Shown here one piece after another: positions 17,986 through 25,712 of a stretch of 64,000 bases of DNA. Under the pieces are notes generated by a model. That model searched no databases, was not told the origin of the DNA, and worked only from the letters and a program-made list of their open reading frames with translations. The translations under genes and the position numbers were made by a program. The DNA lies in NCBI RefSeq assembly GCF_030122845.1, contig NZ_CP126084.1, forward strand, positions 2,976,001-3,040,000, read 5' to 3'. The DNA comes from Paenibacillus woosongensis. GTDB taxonomy: Bacteria; Bacillota; Bacilli; Paenibacillales; Paenibacillaceae. Position 1 is the stretch's first letter. Each line of letters begins with the position of its first letter.

Positions 17986-18452
17986 CTAGATCGCTGTTCT
18001 TCTATGATTATTTCGCTCGAACTCTTTAGGTTCTATTTCAGCAATAGTTTTTCCATGCGAAAGCTCAAAATTTGAGAAAAACCTGAATCCCTGCTTCCCC
18101 TTTTTTCAAGTGTTATCTTTCCGTGCAGCTTAGCTTCCACCGTAATAAATTCACCATTGGGAAAACTAGCAGCAAGTGCACTTTGAAAATAGGCATTGCG
18201 ATTGCTGCAATTTTTCATTTTGTTTAAAATTTGCTCTGCTCTAACATCATCCGTGCCATCCATCTTGCGGTTTTAACACCTGGGAAGCCATCCAAAGCCT
18301 CCATAAAAAGGCCCGAATCTTCTCCAATAATGATTGACTCACGATCGCAGGTACAGCTCGAGCTTTTAGTAAAGCATTCGCCTCACAGGTATCGCCGGTT
18401 TCCTTTAACCACTTTTTTTGGATTTGTTCCATGTTGCTAGTAGTATCCTCAT
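17986..18452 (-). pseudogene. broken RdgB/HAM1-like XTP/dITP pyrophosphatase gene
   Basis: The family signature is spread over several frames. A good start (AAAGGAG, then ATG at 18452) opens MRILLATWNKSKKSG and stops. Another frame continues with ETGDTCEANALLKARAV; another gives EDSGLFMEALDGFPGVKTARW; another NRNAYFQSALAASFPNGEF and RGSRDSGF; the last gives HGKTIAEIEPKEFERNNHRR, ending at 17986. These match, in order, the RdgB motifs for the N-terminus, the ENALLKA helix, the catalytic DDSGL loop and the C-terminal SHR-type motif. About 25 residues after the N-terminus are also missing. The gene is therefore non-functional. It overlapped functionally with a downstream MFS gene that is also decayed. 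Confidence 0.85.
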
Positions 18453-18772
18453 TTTTCTCTCCTTTATCTTTATTGTTTGACAGTCCTATGTAGTTTCCTA
18501 GTTACTTTTTGAGGATTCAAAGTAATATAAATACATTAAAACAAGATATAAAAAACAGGTTTATTAACTAAGTGTTAATTCAGTTCCCTTTTAGTGTTAT
18601 ATTTTGGTTATCCATCTTACTCCATTCACTTCATTCGATTCATCTAGCGCGTTCGCATCTCTGCAATTACCCCTATCAATTCTTCCGATCGTTAATTTCT
18701 AACAGGATCAGCCGCCTTTCCCCCTTATACGACCTTTTTTGGCATTTTTTCGCAATTTCATAAATAATGATG

Positions 18773-18800
18773 TTGAATTTTTATATAAATTAGGTATATT
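18773..18800 (+). promoter_or_regulatory. possible promoter of the pectate-lyase-fold gene
   Basis: TTGAAT, 16 bases, TATATT on the plus strand, about 160 bases before the gene. The hexamers match the vegetative consensus at four and five positions. The cre-like site lies about 55 bases downstream of the expected start of transcription. Confidence 0.4.
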
Positions 18801-18859
18801 TTAGGATAATGCGAATATCTGGATTCTATTTCCTTTATGTTGTTAAATCTTCGCCAAAT

Positions 18860-18874
18860 TCGCAAGCGCTAACA
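18860..18874 (+). promoter_or_regulatory. cre-like CcpA operator
   Basis: TCGCAAGCGCTAACA matches the cre consensus WTGNAARCGNWWWCA at 14 of 15 positions. It lies in the probable leader of the secreted pectate-lyase-fold gene, where CcpA binding would block elongation. Repression by good carbon sources is expected for such an enzyme. Confidence 0.6.
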
Positions 18875-18962
18875 CTTGCCTTTGAAGGGGGTGATGACAA
18901 GCTGTAAGTGAAGCTTCACAAGGGCAAAGTTCTTGAAAACATTTATGTACTTGGAGGATGAG

Positions 18963-21515
18963 ATGATAAACAAAAAAGCGATTTTTAAACTTTTGACGTA
19001 CACTTGCCTGTTGGCCATGCTGACATCCTTTGGATTCACCGCCGACGCGGCTAATGCAGCTGCACCCTGGAGAAGCGCATTATATCCGGCAAATTGGACT
19101 CCGGGGTATAAGGATTCGCAAGGCAGATTTCTTCATGATTTTTCCTATGCAGGCTATTGGAGAGGCGAGAAAAGCATCCCAACCAATCCGCCTGGCTCCA
19201 CTTATAACGTTGTAACCCAATATGGGGCCGATCCGAGTGGTGCGACCGATTCCACGAATGCAATTCAGAACGCCATCCATGCGGCCGGTAACGCCGGCGG
19301 AGGCATTGTGTATTTACCGGCAGGTACATACCGGGTTAAACCGCAAGGAAATAACTCAAGTGCGCTTACCATTAATAAAAACAATGTCGTACTCCGCGGC
19401 GCGGGTAAGTCGTCCACATTTATTTTCAATGATTCCACAAGCATGCGGAACAAATCGGTCATCCGCGTGGCGCCGTCCAATAATGCGGACTGGTTCACAC
19501 CAACCAATGCCGCTACCTACATCCGCAGCGATATACAGCCGGAGACCGTAAAGATCCCCGTCAACAGCGTCAGCGGGTATAATCTCAACGAATTTATTAT
19601 TGTGCGCTCCGATGCGACCAACGCGTGGATTGCGGAGCACGGCATGACTGGCAAATGGAATTCATCATTAATGGGACCCACATTCTACCGGAAAATTACC
19701 GGGATCGACGCATCCACCAACACGCTTACGGTCGACATTCCGATCCGCTATGCGCTCAAAACCAGAGATGGCGCGCGCGTCTATAAGGTTGGCGAAGCCA
19801 TTTCAGAGGTAGGGATTGAAAACTTCTCCATTGGCATGAGGCAGCATACGGGATCAGGCTGGGGAGATCTGGACTACAATAAGTCCGGTACAGGAGCCTA
19901 TGATGTGCATGACTCTAAAGCAATCACGTTCGTTAATGCCAAGAACAGCTGGCTGGACAACGTTAATTCCTACAAACCAAGTTCCAATAGCGGCGATTAT
20001 CATCTGTTATCCTACGGCGTGACCATCATGCAGTCCCGTTCCCTTACCATCCAGAATACGCATTTTCAAAAGCCTCAATATAAAGGCGAAGGCGGAAATG
20101 GATACATGTACTTGCTCCGGGGCAGCGATAATCTGATCCAAAATGCGACAGCTACCAACGCCAGACACAGCTTCACTTTGTCGAGCATGTGGACGAGCGG
20201 AAACGTCATTCATAACAGCACGTCAAACTATCCGCGTCTGGCTTCGGATTTTCATATGCATCTGGCGATGGCCAATTTATTTGATAACATGACCATGAAT
20301 GGTGACTATCTCGAGGCGGTATATCGGCCATATGGAACGGTTGAGCATGGATGGACAACGACGCAGTCCGTATTCTGGAATACCAACGGAACGGCTTATC
20401 AATCCGGCCAGTCGGCTATTGTAAAATCCATGCAATATGGCCATGGTTATGTGATTGGTACACGTGGATCGGCAAGCGGCGTGAGTTATGCAGTCTCTCC
20501 TTCCGACCGCTCCGCGCCGCAGGATTTTGTGGAAGGCATCGGCACAGGAGCGGATTTGATGCCGCAGTCCCTATATCAGGATCAAAAGGCGAAGAGAATT
20601 TCCGGCGGAGGACAGCCTCCTGCTCCCGGTCCTGTCCCTAATCCTAATCCCAATAACCTCCTGACAAATCCAGGTTTTGAATCAGGGAATGCGGCAGGAT
20701 GGACAGATTGGCATGATGGATCATCGACGGCTCAAAAAGTAGATACGGACCTTCCCATGGAGGGCAGCTATAAATTGACCCACTGGGCTTCCGCGAATTA
20801 CAAGCAACTAACGTCTCAACTGCTGACCGTACCAAACGGCTCCTATTCCGCTAGTGTATGGGTGCGCTCAGGCGGCGGACAGAATACTTTAAGGCTATTT
20901 GCCAAAAATTTCGGCGCTGCCGAACTAACTGCGGATATGGGAAGCAGCCCCATACCGAATTATACAAAGTATACGATCGACAACATCCCAGTCACCAGCG
21001 GACAAATTGAAATCGGTATTTGGACGGATGCGAACGCCAATAATTGGGCGGCTTTTGACAATTTTGAATTAGTCAGAAACAATCCTAATCTCTTGATCAA
21101 TCCTGGCTTTGAATCAGGGGATTCCACAGGATGGACGGACTGGCATGATGGATCATCAACAGCACAAAAAATCGATACTGACCTTCCATTGGAGGGCAGC
21201 TACAAATTGACCCACTGGGCTTCTGTTAATTACAAGCAATTAACATCTCAACTGCTGACGGTGCCCAACGGCACCTATTCCGCTAGCGTATGGGTGCGCT
21301 CAGGCGGCGGGCAAAATGTGCTGCGGCTATTTGCGAAAAACTTCGGTGCTGCTGAAATGGCTGCTAATATGGGAAGCAGCCCGATACCGGACTATACGAA
21401 ATATACGATCGATAACATCCCAGTCACCAACGGCCAAATCGAAATCGGCATTTGGACGGATGCGAACGCTAATAACTGGGCGGCTTTTGACAATTTTGAA
21501 CTCATAAGAAAATAG
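18963..21515 (+). CDS. secreted pectate-lyase-superfamily beta-helix protein with two C-terminal CBM-like modules
   Basis: 850 residues. Signal peptide ends near ADAANA, residue 28. A right-handed parallel beta-helix of the Pectate_lyase_3 type covers about 65-560; its diagnostic first part reads YGADPSGATDSTNAIQNAI and PAGTYRV. A Pro/Asn linker (PAPGPVPNPNPN) leads to two nearly identical 144-residue CenC/CBM4-9-type modules beginning NPGFESG. I choose ATG 18963 because GGAGG lies five bases before it; an earlier in-frame start at 18933 lacks a site. It probably cleaves or binds a plant polysaccharide outside the cell; lyase versus hydrolase activity cannot be decided. A cre-like site precedes the gene. 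Confidence 0.85.
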   Translation: MINKKAIFKLLTYTCLLAMLTSFGFTADAANAAAPWRSALYPANWTPGYKDSQGRFLHDFSYAGYWRGEKSIPTNPPGSTYNVVTQYGADPSGATDSTNAIQNAIHAAGNAGGGIVYLPAGTYRVKPQGNNSSALTINKNNVVLRGAGKSSTFIFNDSTSMRNKSVIRVAPSNNADWFTPTNAATYIRSDIQPETVKIPVNSVSGYNLNEFIIVRSDATNAWIAEHGMTGKWNSSLMGPTFYRKITGIDASTNTLTVDIPIRYALKTRDGARVYKVGEAISEVGIENFSIGMRQHTGSGWGDLDYNKSGTGAYDVHDSKAITFVNAKNSWLDNVNSYKPSSNSGDYHLLSYGVTIMQSRSLTIQNTHFQKPQYKGEGGNGYMYLLRGSDNLIQNATATNARHSFTLSSMWTSGNVIHNSTSNYPRLASDFHMHLAMANLFDNMTMNGDYLEAVYRPYGTVEHGWTTTQSVFWNTNGTAYQSGQSAIVKSMQYGHGYVIGTRGSASGVSYAVSPSDRSAPQDFVEGIGTGADLMPQSLYQDQKAKRISGGGQPPAPGPVPNPNPNNLLTNPGFESGNAAGWTDWHDGSSTAQKVDTDLPMEGSYKLTHWASANYKQLTSQLLTVPNGSYSASVWVRSGGGQNTLRLFAKNFGAAELTADMGSSPIPNYTKYTIDNIPVTSGQIEIGIWTDANANNWAAFDNFELVRNNPNLLINPGFESGDSTGWTDWHDGSSTAQKIDTDLPLEGSYKLTHWASVNYKQLTSQLLTVPNGTYSASVWVRSGGGQNVLRLFAKNFGAAEMAANMGSSPIPDYTKYTIDNIPVTNGQIEIGIWTDANANNWAAFDNFELIRK
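20652..21512 (+). repeat. tandem 432-bp duplication encoding the two binding modules
   Basis: Two in-frame copies, exactly 432 bases (144 codons) apart, encode almost the same module. Most differences are single conservative changes (T/I, M/L, N/D), so the duplication is recent or kept alike by gene conversion. Confidence 0.85.
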
Positions 21516-21531
21516 CCCTAGTTAATCATTG

Positions 21532-21566
21532 AACGCCCTCGAGCTACTTTGAAGCTCGGGGGCGTT
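21532..21566 (+). terminator. hairpin terminator after the pectate-lyase-fold gene
   Basis: A 14-bp stem (arms AACGCCCTCGAGCT and its complement with one wobble) directly after the stop codon. The tail GCTTGTTGG is only weakly T-rich, so termination may be partial. Confidence 0.6.
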
Positions 21567-21671
21567 GCTTGTTGGTACACAAACGCAGAGCACCATTTAA
21601 TTTCAATTCCTCCACATAATCGAATGAAAACGGGAAAAAATAGTTCTGATTTAAGAAAGGATAAGCAAAAT

Positions 21672-22721
21672 ATGGAGAGTAACCAGATGACATCTAAATG
21701 GATCCATTTTATCAAATACAAAGGGATGGTATGGAAACCCCCTTTAGCTGCAGCACTGTCCTGGGCGCTCGCGGAATGGGCTGGATCTAAGCATCCTTAT
21801 TTAGCTCCTCTGACGGTCATTTTGTCGATTCAATTAACCGTGGACAAGTCCGTGCAATTTGCATGGCAGCGGGTCATCGGCACCGTCGCTGGCGTTCTTT
21901 TTACTGCAGCTATAGCGCCATATGTTAGTTTGAACGCTTGGAGCATCGGACTGCTTCTTCTGGTTGGCGCCTTGATCGTAACAGGGCTGAAATTGGAACA
22001 TGCCCTCTTAATCCAAGTTGCGCTCAGCATTTTATTCGTGCTGTACTTTCAAAACAAAATACCCAGCTATCCCCTGGATCGAATCCGCGATACGGTGATC
22101 GGCGCGATCGTTGCCTTGCTCATCCAGATATTCATCTTCCCCCCTGATTCCGTAAACAAAGCGCAATCCAAGATGAGACAATTCGCGGGCCATCTATCCC
22201 ATCATTACATGAACGCTGCACATTGGGTTCATGCAGGCTCCCCTTCAAGCGAAGCCAATACATTGCAAACCGAATTGCAATCCTTATTCAAGGAGCTTCA
22301 TCAAACGACAACCGAGCTGAACAAAGCCGAGCAAAGCTTGCGATTCAATCCGCTAGGCCGCAAAAAACGCATCGCCTTAAAAAAATTAAACCGGCAGATG
22401 GAGCAGCTCCGGTCAGGGTTTGCCAATCTTGCCGACATGATCCGAATATTCACGAACTGGTCCGAAAGCGGCAAATTTGCGGCGGAGGACCAACGGACGT
22501 GGGCCGCGCATTTGAAATCATTAGCGAGGCTAATTACGGATTGGAGAGGCACATTCGATGATCCGGCGGCTTGCAGCTTGGTTACCGATGAAGCGATCCC
22601 ACAAATAAAGACGCCTGCCTATATGGACAACTATCAGTACCCGATCGCGTTATATACGAACGCCCAACAAGTCGTTCAGGATTTCCGTCTAGCAGCGACT
22701 TTATCCAGCAAAGCCCGATAA
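21672..22721 (+). CDS. FUSC / aromatic acid exporter family membrane protein
   Basis: 349 residues. Four to five hydrophobic segments in the first 150 residues (ALSWALAEWAG, LAPLTVILSIQLTVDKS, VGALIVTGL, LSILFVLYF) followed by a long cytoplasmic helical region, the layout of ArAE_1/FUSC proteins related to YgaA-type and aromatic acid efflux proteins. I choose ATG 21672; GAAAGG lies 11 bases before it. The open frame extends to 21549 but starts inside the preceding terminator. Its 3-prime end overlaps the convergent pucB gene by 46 bases. Substrate unknown. Confidence 0.75.
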   Translation: MESNQMTSKWIHFIKYKGMVWKPPLAAALSWALAEWAGSKHPYLAPLTVILSIQLTVDKSVQFAWQRVIGTVAGVLFTAAIAPYVSLNAWSIGLLLLVGALIVTGLKLEHALLIQVALSILFVLYFQNKIPSYPLDRIRDTVIGAIVALLIQIFIFPPDSVNKAQSKMRQFAGHLSHHYMNAAHWVHAGSPSSEANTLQTELQSLFKELHQTTTELNKAEQSLRFNPLGRKKRIALKKLNRQMEQLRSGFANLADMIRIFTNWSESGKFAAEDQRTWAAHLKSLARLITDWRGTFDDPAACSLVTDEAIPQIKTPAYMDNYQYPIALYTNAQQVVQDFRLAATLSSKAR

Positions 22722-23320
22722 TCTTCAGCGTCATCTACATCCATGAACAGATCTGGGATGGGGAAATCGAGGCAAATTCCCGTCCCTTCCTTACGGATAA
22801 GATGGCCGGCTCCCCGGTCTCCTTGCACCTTCAGTAGCTCCGGGAACATTTGCTGAGCAAAAATAACAGGTGGTCTAGGCAGTCCCTCATAACTCGCGGC
22901 CGTGAAACCAATGCTGCTGTTGGCTTGTTGCTGTGTTTGAAAATATGTAAGCAGTTCATTAATCATCTTATCTGTAATTAAAGGTTGATCGGCAAGCAAT
23001 ATCATCGCGGCGGCCGCTTCCATCGCAAGCGCAGCCTTTACGCCGCAACGAAGAGAATACGATTGCCCTAAACATGCTTCAGGGCAGTAAATAACGGACC
23101 ATTTCTGTTTGATCGGATCCCGGTAAAATGCATCATCCATCCAATCCCCCGCGGCGTCGTTTCGTATGACCACAACATAATCCAGTTTAGAGCTCAGAGC
23201 CGCGGCCAGCGCAAAATTCCCCAAACGCATCGAACCGACCGGAAGCTGAAGTTTATCCGAGCCCATTCGGGTACTTTGGCCAGCCGCCAAATAGATGCCG
23301 ACGATTGGATTCCCCCTCAT
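22676..23320 (-). CDS. pucB: MobA-like nucleotidyltransferase for xanthine dehydrogenase cofactor (PucB)
   Basis: 214 residues with the MobA/MocA fold: N-terminal GIYLAAGQSTRMGSDKLQLP nucleotide-binding loop, ILLADQPLI metal-binding segment and a late GDRGAGHLI. In Bacillus subtilis PucB is needed to mature the molybdenum cofactor of xanthine dehydrogenase. It is the last gene of the operon and overlaps the end of pucA by four bases. Its 3-prime end also overlaps the convergent FUSC gene. Confidence 0.85.
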   Translation of the reverse strand: MRGNPIVGIYLAAGQSTRMGSDKLQLPVGSMRLGNFALAAALSSKLDYVVVIRNDAAGDWMDDAFYRDPIKQKWSVIYCPEACLGQSYSLRCGVKAALAMEAAAAMILLADQPLITDKMINELLTYFQTQQQANSSIGFTAASYEGLPRPPVIFAQQMFPELLKVQGDRGAGHLIRKEGTGICLDFPIPDLFMDVDDAEDYRALLDKVAARRKS

Positions 23321-24357
23321 ACGGTTCCACTTTTAAGCTTTCTGTTTGTTCTGTACGTGGAGATAATCTCTGCGAGAATGCTCACTGCGATTTCCTCCGG
23401 TCCCTCTGCACCGATCTTAAGTCCTACGGGAGAATGGACCTTCATCTGAAGCGGCCCGTCTCGTAGCAAGCGCTCTGTTCTGGTTTTCGATCCCAGGATG
23501 CCGAGGTAACCCAACTGCTGCTCAGAAAGCAAACGAACCAGCTGCTGATCCCTCCTGAAATGATGCGTCATCACGACAGCGTAATCGTCGGATGTAAAAT
23601 GAATCAGCGGTACCGTTTCCTCAGGAAAACCAATTAAAATGGATTCGGCATCAGGAAAATAACGCCGCTCGCAATAATCGGACCTCCAGTCGGAAACGAT
23701 GACGGAAAACCCGGTATTTGCGGCAATTGCGGCAAGCGGTCTGGCATCTGGTCCGGCACCAAACAGAATCAGCCGCGGTTTGGGATAATAGGTATGGACA
23801 AAAACATCCGATTGCAGAGCTGCCACGAACTTCATCCCGCTTCTCGGCGATTCCCCCGGCGGCGTCCATTCCAGCAGCGATGGCGGGAATTCTCCCCTCC
23901 ACTCCCCAAACAGATGCCGATCTCTGGTCAGGAATCCATAATCGATCACCGAGCCATTCGCGTCAAACCTTTTCACGAGCTTGACTTCGGAGCGAACCTC
24001 CAAATATTTTTTTAAAGTGCCTAAATGTGCTGCCAGCATATCATTGACCGCTTCCAAAGTGACATGAATAACACCACCGCAGCCCGTTTCTTCCCCCCAA
24101 GACAGCGGGTCCGAGGATTGCATATCGAACACGAAGCTGCACGAAGTCCCTGAGGCCAGAATATCCGGCACGCTGTGCGCCAGGGCAGCTTCCAGGCAGC
24201 CTGCGCTGAGCACCCCGATTTGCGAACCATCTTCTAGAAACAGCATGGAGGCTCCTTCTTTGCGATACGCGCTTCCTTCCACATGAATAATCGTCGCAAG
24301 TACGCCTCTTAAACCGGTCTGCTGAATCGTTTCCACAATACGATGAATTTCTTCCAA
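23317..24357 (-). CDS. pucA: XdhC/CoxI-family accessory protein (PucA)
   Basis: 346 residues. The N-terminal XdhC_CoxI domain shows GSAYRKEGASMLFLEDG and LSAGCLEAALA; the C-terminal part is the Rossmann-type XdhC domain with RLILFGAGPDARPLAAIA and DWRSDYCERRYFPDA. XdhC proteins bind molybdenum cofactor, help sulfurate it and insert it into the dehydrogenase. Second-last gene of the puc operon, 25 bases after the iron-sulfur subunit and overlapping pucB by four bases. Confidence 0.9.
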   Translation of the reverse strand: MEEIHRIVETIQQTGLRGVLATIIHVEGSAYRKEGASMLFLEDGSQIGVLSAGCLEAALAHSVPDILASGTSCSFVFDMQSSDPLSWGEETGCGGVIHVTLEAVNDMLAAHLGTLKKYLEVRSEVKLVKRFDANGSVIDYGFLTRDRHLFGEWRGEFPPSLLEWTPPGESPRSGMKFVAALQSDVFVHTYYPKPRLILFGAGPDARPLAAIAANTGFSVIVSDWRSDYCERRYFPDAESILIGFPEETVPLIHFTSDDYAVVMTHHFRRDQQLVRLLSEQQLGYLGILGSKTRTERLLRDGPLQMKVHSPVGLKIGAEGPEEIAVSILAEIISTYRTNRKLKSGTV

Positions 24358-24382
24358 ACCTGCCCCTCCTCAGCTCCAGAGC

Positions 24383-24874
24383 TTATAGGTTCCTTCCTTT
24401 ATCCGTATGAAGTGTAAAGACATCCTTTACGGCGCGATGAATTTCTTCATAGGAGGTACATCTGCATATGTTGGATTCCAGCCATACTCGAACAGTTTCT
24501 TCATTGGCATGCGGATGAACACGCCGCAGCCCTTCACAGTTCATGATAAAGCCAGGGGTACAGTAACCGCATTGAAAGGCCTGATTTTCGGCAAAAGCAC
24601 GCTGTACGTCCGTGCCCATTAGCCCCTCGATCGTTGTAATCTGCTTCCCCCAGGCTTCCACAGTGAGCATCAGGCATGATTTCATGGGCTGGCTATCTAC
24701 GAGAATCGTGCACGCGCCGCAGTCTCCGTTATTGCAGCCCGGCTTGCATCCTGTGAGTCCGAGATGATGGCGAAGCGTATACAGCAGGGTCTCCGCAGCC
24801 CTCACCCGGACCGTCCGCTGTTCCCCATTCACCTGCAATTCAACTCGATGATGATCGGCATCGAAGGATGACAT
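24383..24874 (-). CDS. pucE: xanthine dehydrogenase 2Fe-2S subunit (PucE)
   Basis: 163 residues. Two iron-sulfur sites: the plant-ferredoxin-type CKPGCNNGDCGACTI loop with a later Cys, and the second cluster CGYCTPGF ... CRCTSY. This is the electron-transfer subunit of molybdenum hydroxylases, passing electrons from the cofactor to FAD. I choose ATG 24874 with AAGGTGAAAGG before it, leaving four bases after pucC; the open frame to 24907 would overlap that gene. Confidence 0.9.
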   Translation of the reverse strand: MSSFDADHHRVELQVNGEQRTVRVRAAETLLYTLRHHLGLTGCKPGCNNGDCGACTILVDSQPMKSCLMLTVEAWGKQITTIEGLMGTDVQRAFAENQAFQCGYCTPGFIMNCEGLRRVHPHANEETVRVWLESNICRCTSYEEIHRAVKDVFTLHTDKGRNL

Positions 24875-24878
24875 CCTT

Positions 24879-25712
24879 TCACCTTCTTTCCAGTGTATGT
24901 ACCGCATCAGCCATCGTCTGCTTCAATACAAATTCCCGGTACGCGGGTGAACCCTCCACATTATCCAGTAATGGTGCAGGAAGATGGCCGATGGCCAGTT
25001 CAATTCTTGCCGCAAGCGGTAAGGATGAATCGTTCAGCGCCTCATCGATTTCCGCGGATCGAAAAGGGAATGCGCACACACCGCTGTAGGCGGTGCGAAT
25101 CTCATGATTTATCCTAAACGCAGCTAATGTAACGAGCGGGTAGCCGACATGGCCAATCTCCCGTTTTTTGAAATACGCAAATGGCAGTGATATATAGTCG
25201 CGGTCGATTTGAACCTGGACAATAAACTCTCCGCCCGCAAGCCTCAGTTCTTGGTTGAAGACCTGATGAATAGAAGTCACTCTGATCCCGTGAGTTCCTG
25301 CTATAACCATCCGGCCATTCGCTAACAGCAGGGGAAGAACGGCCTCCCGATAATGAATTCTGCCGCTAATGTTGCCTCCGAGCGTGATTTTATTCCGGGC
25401 GGTTTGGTCAGCGACTCCCTGTGCCGCTCTACTAAGCAGCGGAAACGGGTTGGCTTCGGACAAAGCCGATAACGTCACACACGCACCAATAATCAGCATA
25501 TCCTTCTGCATCGCGAGTACGTTGCACTCTGGAATGGACTTCAAATCGATAACAGCTCCCGGTTGAATAGAGTTGGCTCGGGCAAAGGTAATGATTTCCG
25601 TCCCTCCCGCATAATACAGGGGCCTCTTCCCTTGTTCGTGCAGATGCTGATATAAATCGACAGCCATCTGAATGGTAGAAGGATGGTAGTATTCAAAATC
25701 AAACGGAATCAT
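24879..25712 (-). CDS. pucC: xanthine dehydrogenase FAD-binding subunit (PucC)
   Basis: 277 residues, the FAD_binding_5/CO_deh_flav_C layout. YYAGGTEIITFARAN near residue 35 and TLGGNISGRIHYREAVLPLL near 110 are the flavin-binding motifs. Completes the three-subunit enzyme that oxidises hypoxanthine and xanthine to urate. Starts 14 bases before the end of pucD, so the genes are coupled. Confidence 0.9.
   Translation of the reverse strand: MIPFDFEYYHPSTIQMAVDLYQHLHEQGKRPLYYAGGTEIITFARANSIQPGAVIDLKSIPECNVLAMQKDMLIIGACVTLSALSEANPFPLLSRAAQGVADQTARNKITLGGNISGRIHYREAVLPLLLANGRMVIAGTHGIRVTSIHQVFNQELRLAGGEFIVQVQIDRDYISLPFAYFKKREIGHVGYPLVTLAAFRINHEIRTAYSGVCAFPFRSAEIDEALNDSSLPLAARIELAIGHLPAPLLDNVEGSPAYREFVLKQTMADAVHTLERR

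Larger units (their letters stand above)
18453..18962. other. intergenic region upstream of the pectate-lyase-fold gene
   Basis: About 510 AT-rich bases between two diverging units. It holds the start of the broken rdgB-like gene on the minus side and, on the plus side, a candidate promoter and a cre-like operator listed separately. No other coding frame is convincing. Confidence 0.6.

Noticed and set aside
18973..20600. Pectate-lyase-fold protein as phage tailspike
   Set aside because: It has a signal peptide, binding modules and a cre site, and no phage genes nearby.
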